Assembly (NCBI GenBank): GCA_003254905.1
Contig: QANU01007451.1
Coordinates: forward strand, 168,148-232,147
From: Nissolia schottii
Taxonomy: Eukaryota; Streptophyta; Magnoliopsida; Fabales; Fabaceae
Reading direction: 5' to 3'
DNA length: 64,000 nucleotides
The first letter of the stretch is position 1; the number at the start of each line of letters is the position of its first letter. Positions 1 through 11,030 of the stretch are shown in pieces. The position numbers were made by a program, and so were the translations under genes. The notes under the pieces are model-generated. The model saw nothing but the letters and a program-made list of their open reading frames with translations. It searched no databases and was not told where the DNA came from.

Positions 1-816
1 AGTTTGTGCAGAATCCCACCTTGCTTGATTATACCCAAGATCTTAACCTTAGAATAGATGTATAAGAGAGTCCTTCAAGATGATAGAAGAATTTGTGAGG
101 TTAGGGTTTAGGAAGCTTAAGTTAGGTCTTGTGAGGAAAAGTATCTGGGTTAAGGTTTTTGGACAGTAAAACAACTGAATGTGAAATTGGACAGAGTTTG
201 GCCAAGGTTTCCAATTTTTTTCCTCAAAATTCTGATTTTGGGAGGTATTTATAGGCCTTGGGCCAAATTTTGCCTTCCCAAAATGCCCTTGGGCATAATT
301 TACCAAAATACCCTTGCTTATGTCATGCATGACCTAATCACCACCATGAGTCATCTTTGACTCTTTGACTAGGCCATTTGGCCCTCCTCCTAACCGTATA
401 TAGCTTTGTGTCTTGGCCACTTTTTGTGGCCAAGAATTAATGGGCTCCGGCAGATCAATTTTGATCAGGTTTTTCTCGTTTCCGGTCCCGATACTTTGCG
501 TACGACTGTTCTAAAAATATTCTGATCACGTCCTTGTGATCCCCTAATTTTCCTAAGTAATATTCTAGCTTTATTTAGGTATTTATAAATTCTCATATGT
601 ATCCGTACCCTTTACGAATACTTTAGACGCGCGATTATGTTCTAACGACAATAAGGGTTCGTTCTAGTGTCTGTAGAATTTTAAGAAAACGACTAGGATT
701 TTTCCTACAGAAAATTTTAATCCCAAGAGTCCCTAATTTTAATGGTTCAACCAAACATAGATATCTCTACGTATTTATCTAGCGAGATTTTGCTAAGGAA
801 AGAACGGGATGTTACA
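1..816 (-). mobile_element. Ty3/gypsy-type LTR, minus orientation, cut by the window start
   Basis: Read on the minus strand it begins TGTAACATCCC at 816 and carries a TATA-like CCTATAAATACC near 250-260. It is clearly related in sequence to the solo LTR starting at 32632. The uninterrupted flank at 31950 shows that it entered the host sequence at ACAAGG; bases 817-821 are the likely target duplication, whose partner lies outside the window. Only part of one LTR is visible, so I cannot tell a solo LTR from the end of a longer element. A fossil. Confidence 0.7.
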
Positions 817-1387
817 CAAGGCAAGAAGTAAACTATAGAAAAATGAAAGTGAAGTCAAACAAGTCTCACTTAATTAGTCATTAATTACATAATGATTATC
901 AGCAGCTCATAATAAAGTTGAAATTAATATTAGCATGGAATAATTCCCTACTTTTCTGATAACATTAAGTACAAAACACCACAATCTAGAATCCAGATCA
1001 ACAAATATACCAATGAAGCAACATGTGATAAAAATCAATGTGTTGTTATTTCATTGAATATAGTAGGTTTTCGTCCCTAATATTATTACTAATTTTGTTG
1101 ACGTTGATCTGGTCGATTGGGTGCAGATTAACCTTAAAAATACGAATATGGTGGGGGATTTTGCTAGTTGGTTTTTGTTTCGTATTTGGTGTGCATTTTC
1201 TTTGGCACAAAAGAAATTCTTCAATTTTTTATCTTCAAAGAATAGGCTATGCTAATTTCATCCATAAGTTCTGGCACCATGTTGAATTCGAATGGTTCTA
1301 TGGTTTCCTCATCCTGTGCAGCGGTTGGAGGTGGCATCAGAGATGAATCAAGTGTTTTTTTGGGAGCTTTTACGGCTAAGATGGGAT
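817..1387 (+). mobile_element. Host flank plus LINE RNase H relic, copy of 31951-32631
   Basis: This stretch matches 31951-32631 closely. In one frame, about 1075-1220 gives a decayed LINE ORF2 tail (…DWVQINLKNTNMVGDFASW…), and 1300-1387 gives the start of a LINE-type RNase H domain (GIRDESSVFLGAFTAKMGF). The right-hand copy carries about 90 extra bases (around 32420-32515) that encode the expected W-x-PP-x-G linker, so this copy has a small internal deletion. Since the matching sequence follows UGT-2 on the right, this piece may be the tail of another UGT unit lying left of the window (inference). Confidence 0.6.
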
Positions 1388-1651
1388 TCTCTACCATTAC
1401 TTGTAACATCCTGCTTTCTCCTTAGCAGAATTTTGCTAAATAATTATTGAGAGATTTCTATTTTTGGTTGAATCATTAGAATTATGAACCCTTAGAATTA
1501 AAATTGTCTGTAGAAATATTTCTGTATGTTTTTTGAAAATTTTGCAGACACTAGAATAAACCTTTTCTGCCGTCTAAATACAACCGCACGTCCAAAGTAT
1601 CCATAAAAAGTACGGCTACAAACAAGAATCCACAAATACCGCAAGTGAACC
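1388..1651 (+). mobile_element. Start of an LTR, same insertion point as the solo LTR at 32632
   Basis: TGTAACATCC begins directly after the target sequence TTACT, as at 32632, and about 260 bp align with that LTR. At 1651 the sequence switches to host sequence matching 44648 onward. The element therefore inserted before the surrounding segment was duplicated, and a later rearrangement removed the rest. A fossil fragment. Confidence 0.7.
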
Positions 1652-3212
1652 TTGTATTTCAAGTTTTCGCATCTTAATTTTTCTTGGTTCTCAATTTCAG
1701 CCCTTACATTTTTCAACATTAAAGTTAGAATGAAATATATTTCTTTTTTTTTTTTTGAGGATGCCTAAATTTCACTCTTCTCCTTTCTATTTTGAAAACA
1801 TACACTCTACTTCCCTTAACAATAAAAGTAAGTTGCAATTTAATCTTTTTTTATATTTTAGACCAAAATACCATTCACAAATAATTATACACATTATAAC
1901 ATTTTTAACAAAATAAAATAATTTAAGTAATAATAATATAAAAATATATTCATAATTAAGATAATTATGTAAAGTTATTCTATTAATAAAATAAGTCATT
2001 AATAAAAATATTACGATAATTTTAAAAGAAAATATTAAGTATTTTCTTAACCGTTGATTTAAAAATATTAATGTATATTTTTTATATACATTACTATTTT
2101 GAAAATAATTTTTGAAAAATTTTCATTTTTTAAAATTATCATAAATTTTTACACTTAATTAGTAATTTATTATTTTAATAAAATAATTTTATGTAATTAT
2201 CATAATCATGCACCAATATTTTTATATTATTATTAGTCATATTTTTAATATGTATAGCTATTTGTGAAAGATATATTGGTCAAAACTACCAATAAGGATT
2301 GAAGTGTAACTTACTTTCATTTGTTAAAGGAAAGGGGAGTTAATTTTTATAATAAAGTAGAGAGGAGTGTAATTTAGACATTTGTTAGGGAAGAAGGTTA
2401 TATTTTAGTCCCACATTAAAAAAATGGTTGTATTTTAGTCATAAAGCACCTCTCTTTTTTTTTAAATTATTAAATATAAAAAATTGATTTGTGTTTTTTG
2501 AGAGTAGAGACATTCTCTCAAAAAACTTTACCATACCTAATAAGACTAATGATTGATGTTGAAAGGTTGACTTGATTGACTTTTAATAAATTCGAGGATT
2601 AAGATAATTATTTTTATAACTTGAGAATAAATTTGATTAATATTAATAATTTTAAGAATAAAGTAAGTAATGTTTTTGATAATCTTCACGTGCAATGAGC
2701 ACAAAGCATAGATTAATACAAAATCATATGAATTCTTAATTAATTTAGGTTAATTATGGAGATCCGTGTAATAATGTTTTCTTAACATATTTTTATTATT
2801 GTTTATTTATTTATTTATTTGTATTCGTTGAACAATGATCTACATCATCATTATGCTTAAAAAAATTTCTACTCCAACTTGAATCCGTTAACCCTCACTC
2901 AAGGTAAAAAGGTTATGTCGGAGACAGATTACTTAAATAACACCAACTACGCCGAAAGATCAAATAATTTGATGCCAGCAATGGTGTGATTAATGATTGG
3001 TTCGACTTTTTCTTTGGTAGAACTCTTCGCACACACTTCTTCCACGGTCGCTTTAGCATGCCAGAGAAAATTCAACTGTAGCACATGTATCATTTCTCAT
3101 TTGCTACCACTCTGTCTTAGTCGATATAGTTAAAGAAGCTAAAGTGAAACACAAATAGAAGTAGAATAACACCCCTCCCCGCCGCCGCCGCCACACAAAG
3201 ACCAAAGAAAAA
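1652..3212 (+). repeat. UGT-1 upstream segment, copy of 44648-46586
   Basis: Non-coding sequence that matches the upstream region of UGT-4 along most of its length. The two differ by blocks: about 210 bp near 2240-2450 is present only here, and about 550 bp near 45303-45857 is present only in the other copy. The proximal 300 bp before the UGT start (around 2910-3212), ending in a CCGCCGCCG tract and ACAAAGACCAAAGAAAAA before the ATG, is nearly identical between the two. I see no clear TATA box close to the start codon. Confidence 0.75.
1760..2385. mobile_element. Foldback or MITE-like element with long imperfect inverted ends
   Basis: About 80 bp at 1764-1845 (CCTAAATTTCACTCTTCTCC…) recurs inverted at about 2296-2380, with an AT-rich non-coding centre. 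No target duplication could be fixed. The homologous place near UGT-4 (44757-45232) keeps the left arm but has lost the right one. Superfamily not determined. Confidence 0.5.
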
Positions 3213-4634
3213 ATGGCTAAGACTGACATGAAGAAGGAAGCAGAGCTACTCTTCCTTCCCTCTCCGGGGGCTGGCCATATAGCTTCATCCCTTGAATTGG
3301 CAAAGCTCCTAATCAGCCGTGATAATCACCTCTCCATCACTGTCCTTTGCATCAAGTTCCCACTCACTCCCTTTGCAGACTCATACATCAAGTCAGTTTT
3401 AGCCTCACACCCTCAAATCAAACTCATTGATCTCCCTGAAGTAGAACCACCTCCAAAGGAGCTGCTACATAAATCACCAGAACACTACCTCTTAACCTTC
3501 ATGGAGAGCCTCACGCCCTATGTCAAGGCCGCTGTGCAGAACATCTTATCATCCTATCCTGACCCTGATTCGAATCCAGTTGTTGGGTTGGTCCTAGATT
3601 TCTTCTGTCTTACCATGGTTGATGTGGCAAAGGAACTGGGCATCCCTTCTTATTTGTTCATGACATCAAATGTTGGGTTTTTGGGTCTCATGCTTTCCCT
3701 TCAGGAACGTCAGATCGATGATGTGTTCAATGATTCTGATCCTGATTTGTTGCTTCCGGGCATCTCCAATAAAGTTCCAGCGAGGGTTTTACCTGATCCT
3801 GCATTGAACACACATGGTGGGTATGCTGCATATCACAAGCTTGCTCAAAGGTTCACAGACACCAAAGGGATTATTGTCAATTCTTTTTCAGAGTTGGAGC
3901 ATTATGCTCTAGATGCATTATCATCTGTTGGCAAAATACCTCCTATCTATGCTGTAGGACCTTTGATTGACCTCAAAGGTAGGCACAACCCAAATTTAGA
4001 CCAAGCCCAGCATGGCAAAATATTGAAATGGCTAGATGAGCAGCCACCTTCTTCTGTCGTCTTTCTATGCTTTGGGAGCATGGGAAGCTTCGGCCCATGT
4101 CAAACAAGAGAAATAGCACTGGCACTTCAGGGTAGCGGAGTTCGGTTCTTGTGGGCTATGCGTTCTCCTCCAAACAAAGTCGACGATGAGAGAGCCTTAC
4201 CAGAAGGGTTCTTAGAATGGATGGAAGGTAAGGGAATTATATGCGAGTGGGCACCCCAGGCGGAGGTTCTGGTCCACCCAGCCATTGGTGGGTTCGTCTC
4301 TCATTGTGGGTGGAACTCTATTTTGGAGAGCATTTGGTTTCGGGTAACAACAATGACATGGCCCATCTATGCAGAGCAACAGCTGAATGCTTTTAGGATG
4401 GTCACGGAATTGGGACTGGCAGTGGAGCTGAAACTGGACTACAGGGCAGGCAGTGATCTTGTAAAGGAAGAGGAGATTGAGAAAGGGCTGAAGCACTTAA
4501 TGGACAGAGACAATGCGGTGCACAACAAGGTTCAAGAGATGAAAGACAAGGCCAGGAAGGCTGTTACTGAGGGAGGGTCTTCTTTCACTTCTGTTGGAGC
4601 ACTCATTCATCATATGAGAGGCTGCAACTCATAA
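3213..4634 (+). CDS. UGT71-type UDP-glycosyltransferase, UGT-1 (PSPG Gly to Arg)
   Basis: Intronless, 473 residues, the usual length for plant family-1 UGTs, which move sugar from UDP-sugar to small acceptors in the cytosol. The N-terminal PSPGAGHI places the catalytic His at 22, and Asp129 in GLVLDFF is the partner of the dyad. The 44-residue PSPG donor box runs from Trp347 to Gln390 with HCGWNS and the final EQQ. Overall wording (KWLDEQPPSSVVFLCFGS, GIIVNSFSELE) is that of the UGT71 group, known for flavonoid, phloretin and hormone acceptors; the acceptor here is unknown. Oddities: residue 377 is Arg (CGG at 4341-4343) where UGT-4 and nearly all UGTs have Gly, and the following Val-Thr replaces the usual Val-Pro. 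It differs from UGT-4 at roughly 20 residues by eye. Frame intact; activity doubtful because of Arg377. Confidence 0.93.
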   Translation: MAKTDMKKEAELLFLPSPGAGHIASSLELAKLLISRDNHLSITVLCIKFPLTPFADSYIKSVLASHPQIKLIDLPEVEPPPKELLHKSPEHYLLTFMESLTPYVKAAVQNILSSYPDPDSNPVVGLVLDFFCLTMVDVAKELGIPSYLFMTSNVGFLGLMLSLQERQIDDVFNDSDPDLLLPGISNKVPARVLPDPALNTHGGYAAYHKLAQRFTDTKGIIVNSFSELEHYALDALSSVGKIPPIYAVGPLIDLKGRHNPNLDQAQHGKILKWLDEQPPSSVVFLCFGSMGSFGPCQTREIALALQGSGVRFLWAMRSPPNKVDDERALPEGFLEWMEGKGIICEWAPQAEVLVHPAIGGFVSHCGWNSILESIWFRVTTMTWPIYAEQQLNAFRMVTELGLAVELKLDYRAGSDLVKEEEIEKGLKHLMDRDNAVHNKVQEMKDKARKAVTEGGSSFTSVGALIHHMRGCNS

Positions 4635-7567
4635 CTATATCATAAATGGAGTTGCTCCTAGCTTGGAGTCAATGGATACAGAAGCCATATTATTTCGGAA
4701 TCTACTGCTTATGTAAGATTTTATTTCCAAGCAAGACTATCAAGCAATTGTGACTTTCGTTTCTGTCCTGTGCTGTGCTGCTTTGCTTTGTTCATATTAG
4801 GATTTTCTAACCTAGGAATAAGTGGATTGCCTCAATCAACATAAAAATGCTGATTCACTAACATGAGAGTATCACAGAGAAAGACACAAACTTTCTCTCT
4901 AATAATATAACACAAACATGACGATCCTAATCTATGTACCTAAATGCACTTATCTATGTATATTTAGGCCTCAAATGTTTTACACTATTCTTATTTAACA
5001 AAGAAATGATGTTTTCTGTTTTATTAACAATAGTATCAGCTTAAGAAACCTAAAACAACTTTTCAGGTAGATAAATTGTGTGAGAATGTGATTGCTTTTT
5101 CTAAAAATGTACAAGAATGTTTTAATAAAATGATGTGCAGCAAACATTGTAGTTTTTCTTGAGCTACAGTTGATTGTGGGGATATCTCTTGTGAACCATT
5201 TTCACAAACAGCTACAAGGCAGAAAACAATTTAAAGAAAACTGAAAACAGAATGATGTAAGCATCACCAGCACACAAAAAAGTTGAATAAAATATAAACC
5301 ATGTTTCCATCTTCACCAGCAACAATTCCTTGATTCTAATAAGATAATAAGTAGAACCCTCCAATTGAACAAGATACAAAAACACTACAATCTAGATTCT
5401 AGAATCTGGATAAACTAATATAGACATGAAGCAACGCTGAAATGTGAACAATCCTCGCCTCAAACGAGAAATATGCCAAAAGCGCCAGTGATGTAGTTTT
5501 ACACACAATTTTAACAAACCAAAAATTTGCCATTCAAGGATAAAGCATTATGAATGTTTTAAAGGCCTATTTTGATGTGTACAAACATGTTTCAATTTTG
5601 AAAGATTATCAATGTTTTAAAAGCATATTTTGAAGGGTAATTGGGTGAAAAAAATTTAATCCATGATTTCATGTATAAAGGTAATGAGATTTTTTATACC
5701 TACAAACAGGCACAAAGTGGAGAGAATAACATAATTAGTGACTGAGTGGCAGAAAATGAAGGATTAAACCAATAATAATAATAATTAAACCCAAAAATAA
5801 AACCAGTAACAATAATTTATGTATTCAAATAAATAAAAAGAAAGATTGTTCAACCAACGTGCTTCATTAGAGCAGTACCTCTTAAAAGCATCAATTTCAG
5901 AGGTTATTGTTCTTTCGAACAGACTCATCAAGAAATCAACCTCCACCTGCAGCACCACAAACCAAGTTTGAGTAAAACCAATAACGGAAAATAACAAACA
6001 AGAAAAGCTAAATAAACAACTAAGTAGCTATGTTTTAAAAAACCAGACTGAACCACGCAGTTGAATCGGTTAAACCTTAAAGAAATCACTGATCCATTCA
6101 AAATGATTCAGCCACAAACTTGATCGGTCAAACCAATCAAACCATGAATCAAAAGCATCCTAGGTTCAAGCTCTCGTTAATTTTTTTTTTTTAAATAGAA
6201 AAAGGACAAAGGAAAAAAATACAAAGATTCAGTTTAAGAGAAAATCCTAATATGTTTAGTTCCATAAACGGCTGTAAGATAATACATTATTTTTTTGGGT
6301 ACATGGTAAAGAATACATTATAATTTAAAATTAAGTTCATATACTAAGTTTAGATAATGAAATTACTAAATTAAAAAAAAGCTAAATGCATATACTAGAT
6401 TACTAGATTAAGTTGCTCACAATGATCTAAAAAGTTCATATACTAATTTTTTGTCCTAGTTGAGATAAAACATTACCATCACACAAGTTTTATTCATGGA
6501 GGTTTCTAACATGGTCCAGGTGGTTACCCGAACCAAATTGGTCTTCGTATTTAAAAAAAAATTAAAAATGCAAAATTACTATGTTACTCCAACCCTCTTT
6601 CCCTTCCCCCCTCTCTTTCTAGGGTTTCTTTTTCTGCCACCCACACTAAACTCCCTCACCCCATTTCTTTCTCTGCTCTCCACTCTCTTTGTGTACAATC
6701 TTGAAATGGGGAGGCAAAAACCACTCCAATGCCAGCCATGGTTTCCGCCACCCACACTTCGTCAGTCACGTCTCCGATCCTGACTTCGAATGCGCTGCCC
6801 GCATTCTCTTACTCCATCAACTCCACTCTCTCTCCCCATCTGTTTTCTCTCTCTGTCTAGATTTCTCTTCAGGGGACTACCACTTCCATGGAAAGTCGCC
6901 GGCGGCGACAAGCTGCCCCCCATCTCTCAAATTTGTCCCTCTTAGTTCAGTCTCTCTCGTTTTCGTTTTCTCTCTCACGGATTCTCAAATCCACTTCTCT
7001 CTTCAATCTCTCAATTGGGGGTGTGTGTGTGTGTGTGCGTGTTGTGTTGTTTTGGGTGGTGGGTGTGTTGTGTTATTTTGGATGGTGGTGGGTTTGTGCT
7101 GTGGTGGCAGTGAGGTGGTCCGGTTGATGGTTAAGGGTGGTGGTGAGGTTTTGTCTCTCTCCCCTTCGTCGTCTCTCTTTGGTTGTTTGCATGTGTGTGT
7201 TTAATTTGGCTTTGATTTTCTGTTCTGTGAGTTTCTTTCTTTGCAGATGGGTGAGCTCGGTGGTGAAGGGTGGTGATGGTGATTATGGCAATGTGGGGTG
7301 GTGATGGTGGATCAGATCTATTATTAAAGAGAAAGGATAAAGATGGTGATGGTGAAGGGTGGTGAAGGTGGGGGTTATTGATGGAGGATGGCGGTGGTGG
7401 GGGTGGTGGGGATGATAAGTGGAGGCAGCGCTAGCGCTGGCACCGACGCCGCAAATGTGGGAGGAGGTGGAGGAGGGGCAATGGTTAGGACAAGATTAAA
7501 AAATTAAAAGGATGGATAGGAATAAAATTAGTAAACGAAATAAAATATTATTAAAATATAAATAAAA
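4635..7567 (+). repeat. Segmental copy of the UGT-4 to cis-prenyltransferase interval
   Basis: The sequence follows 48009-53180 nearly throughout. The main difference is that about 1.9 kb present on the right (about 49418-51347, holding the last exon of the prenyltransferase gene) is absent here: the join lies near 5761. The copy stops near 7567, before the counterpart of exon 1. It includes the TGG- and GT-rich block (about 6590-7490) that lies in intron 1 on the right. Confidence 0.8.
5879..5946 (-). pseudogene. Orphan exon 2 of a cis-prenyltransferase gene
   Basis: A 68-bp piece encoding [14 protein letters not shown], with splice signals still at both sides (CAG before, GTACTG after on the minus strand). 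It matches exon 2 of the intact gene at 51467-51534, with a few substitutions (TSEIDAF here, ASAIDCF there). Exons 1 and 3 are missing, so this cannot make a prenyltransferase. It is a passenger of the UGT segmental duplication. Confidence 0.85.
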
Positions 7568-7805
7568 TATGGATATGGATATTTTATTCCGATAATCGAC
7601 AGTATAAACCGATAACATATGAATAATAATATTTTATGCCTCAAAACATACCCATAGATTTTACCATAATTATTTGACTTGAATACACCATCCTTACTGG
7701 TCTTTTTCCAACAGACTTGTCAGTGGAAAATTGGTGACAAATTTCAAATTCTTTTAGTAAAGCTTACGGACCAGAATATTTCTGACGGATGTGTTCCATC
7801 GAAGT

Positions 7806-10783
7806 TGTAATATCCCGAATTCTTCCCTTATGGAGATTTTGCTTAAATCCTAATTTTGCTTAATTAAAAGCATATTAGAGGCAATTATTGGGACTGGAAA
7901 AAATTATTTAGAAAATTAATTGCTTCCAAATGCCAGTCAAATAATTGTTTCTTGATCTCGCGGAGTGTCGCAAGGTCCGTGCTAAAATTCGCCGAAAACC
8001 GAAATTCCAATAGGCACCTAAGGTATCTGTGAAAATTACCCTCCGAGAAATAAATTCACGAATACCTTAAACTGACATACCACTATGATCAGGAAAATCA
8101 GTAGATCACGACTATGTGCTCGGAATATTTTTAGGATATCCGCACACGAGCAAACGCGATCAAACATGATCAAAAAAAATTTCAAAATCACATTTTAGCC
8201 AACTAACCCACGGTCAATAGTCTAAGGGAAGGAAAATCAAATGCTTCTGAAGCATTTAAGAAAACAAAGACCAAATGCATTCGGTGCATTTAAGGCCACC
8301 TTATTCCTTTTAATTTTTCTTTTTTTTCTTTCTTTTTTTTAAGCCAAAATTTTGGCTACAAATAGCCAAGCCTTCCGAGACTTCATTGTCTCCAAATCCA
8401 TCTCCTCCATCTCCCAAATTTCTTCAGTTTTCATAAGTTTCGGTTCCGATTGTGCACACTGCGGTTACACTGCAGGACTCAGGAAAAATAGCAGGAGCAC
8501 ACCAACGCGACGAGAATATTTTTCTCTTCACTTCTACCGATTCAGAAAATGCTTAGGAAGTGGGTAATCCTAAACCCACTGTCTATGTGGATATTTATGT
8601 TGCTTTATGTGCTTATATCTGAAAAACTGATTTAGTAGATTTTATGTGAAAAATAAGTTTACTAGGCATAGATGATTTTAGGCATTTTTGAGGTTAGAAA
8701 ATTATAACTGTATTTGTGGGTAATCCTGACTTATTCATCTCCTTGATGAATTTTATGTGTTATATGTATGATATGTGAAAAACTAACTTGGTAGATTTTA
8801 TGCTAAAAATATGTTTATTATAATGCTTGAACAAGTTGTCATAATTTTAAAATTAGAAAAATATAACTGTGTAAATATTAATAGTTTAACTAATTGTTAA
8901 ATAATAAAACACATACTACCATGGTCAAAAGCCTTCATCTTCAGACCAAGTGAAACAAAGAAGCTTCCCATGGACACATATCAACTAACGTACATGTTGC
9001 CAAGTAATCTATGACAATAATTATTCTTTATTTTCACCAAATAAATTTAGCAATTGAATTTATGCTCAGCACCACAAAAATTGAACACTCCATGCCTATC
9101 TTTATCAAATTATATTTCAATGTATTAACGTAAATGTTTACTTATTCAATTTGTGTTAGAAATTATTGATTTATTTATGTTATGATTATATTGTTATTGA
9201 CTATTCGTTGAGTTATTATTGATTACGAAATTTATTATACATTTTAGCTCTTTTTAGTTTATTTAATATATAACGGGCACTACATAATTAAACTAACTTC
9301 TATTTTTATTCACTAGATATTCATAGGCTTCTGTATTTACAATAAAAGATTTATGCCGTTAATTATTACTATTTGATCAAATTCTATGGTTAAAATACTC
9401 TTATTATAAATATTTATTTTTAGTATGTAATACTCATATGATTATTCTACGCTTTAACATGCTTAAAAGAATTCATGTGTTGTGATGATAGTAACATGCA
9501 TCATGAGGACTCGGCCGTCATTACGTGTTAGGACGACTGTAGATAACTAGATGTCATCATCTAATGTTATAAGAAGAACATAATTGAACTCTAGAAAATT
9601 ATGATAGCTGAAGAAGGATTCCGGCCACAAGCGTCTGGTACGCCTTAGCAGTCAATATGTAGTTATATGATAGGAAATCCCTCTCTTGGCACGTTTACGG
9701 ACAAGCCCCTCACCAGTCCCGCAAGGTGGATTGGTTAATGATGTTAATGAAAAGAAAGAATGAAAGAAAGAATGAAATAAAGAGATGATGAATGATGAGG
9801 GTGACGTTACACCTAAGCTATGATGATAATGTAATGATGATGATAAGTGAGTCCACGCTTGGTTGCGTCGCAAGGGCCAGCCCCTCGCCATCCCACTAGG
9901 TGGATGGTTATCTCTATTGATGTGCGATAATGACCCTAGTTGCATTGGTGGATCGCAACCACCCAGGTTAGAGCGCTGCCTGGTCGTCATCAATAGGGAG
10001 TTAGAAGCAGGTTGTAACCAGAAGGCCACGGTTACAAGAGTGGAAGGACTCGAGAGGACAAAAATGATAAAGAATGAAAAGAAGGACGCTAACCCGGGTG
10101 AGCCGGTATGCGTAAGAGACCCCCAGTTTCCCTTATGCATAAGATGTATAATGAATGAGTATGTGATGAATGATTATGTGATGTATAAGTATATGTGTCT
10201 ATGTAAGTATATGATAATGCATGTAGTATATAAGTACCGTCAAGAGAACGCTCGAGACGGCCTATGTATATATGCGAAAGAAGTTAACAAGCACGAGAAC
10301 TTAGATAAGAAAGACTAGATCCCCCATCACCTAGTAAAGTAGATAAAGTCATTCAGGACCTAGACAAAGATAATAATCAGTAGGGACTTAGTATGCATGA
10401 ACACCTAGAGATCTCCTGAGTGGCCTGGAAGATAACGGAGTAATGAAACGATAGGTAATGCTAGGGACTCCCACTGAGGACGAAGAGTTCTCACCCCCAC
10501 TCCTTATGGGTCCAGGTATGCAAAGTGAATGGATTGACGAGCGAGATGCGTGATAGGCGACAGACGGCTGCGACAGGACAGTTCCAGGACCGGAGCACAG
10601 TGACGATGTTCGCGTTAGAACGATAGATATTTTATGTAATGATCTATGACTTTTGATAACTTTTTGTGTAACTACTTATTAGTATGTGATGTGTAATTAC
10701 GTTTTGGACCTTAGTTGTACTTATATGTATACTTATACTCTTCCTGGGATATTATCACCTTAACTGCCATATACGTCAGCGTT

Positions 10784-10821
<38 letters not shown>

Positions 10822-11012
10822 TCCTTGATCACGCACGGCTCCTAATTTAAAACTCATATAGTATGAGAACGATTTTCCAAACGGTCCATATTTTCGCGTA
10901 ATCAATATTTGCAAAGTGAAAAGTAGGGGCTAATAGTAACCCAACCAATGAAGATAACAACCCTATAATCAGTGTTACGACGATCGCGTAGACTGAAAGT
11001 AGGGGTGTTACA
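7806..11012 (+). repeat. 5' LTR of the 7806-16506 element
   Basis: Ends TG…CA. Contains two related modules near 9660-9760 and 9850-9910 (AGCCCCTCACCAGTCCC / AGCCCCTCGCCATCCC followed by GGTGGATGG), and an (AT)n run at about 10785-10818. Related modules occur in the solo LTRs at 32632 and 59037, so these LTRs share one lineage. Confidence 0.9.
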
Positions 11013-11014
11013 GT

Positions 11015-11030
11015 TGGTATCAGAGCCAGG
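11015..11030 (+). other. tRNA-iMet primer-binding site
   Basis: TGGTATCAGAGCCAGG, two bases after the end of the 5' LTR, complementary to the 3' end of plant initiator methionine tRNA. Confidence 0.9.

Noticed and set aside
1038-1346. Hydrophobic 102-residue frame resembling a small membrane protein
   Set aside because: Out-of-frame reading of a decayed LINE ORF2 tail; the LINE frame gives DWVQINLKNTNMVGDFASW instead.
4212-4496. Antisense frames within the UGT genes (also 29431-30019, 41526-41969, 47571-47870)
   Set aside because: Shadows of the conserved UGT coding strand; repeated in all copies because the genes are paralogues.
9652-10318. Overlapping 150-160 residue open frames on both strands, repeated at 15149-15812
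   Set aside because: They recur only because they lie in the two LTRs of one element; no domain is recognisable and the frames read through low-complexity and repeat modules.
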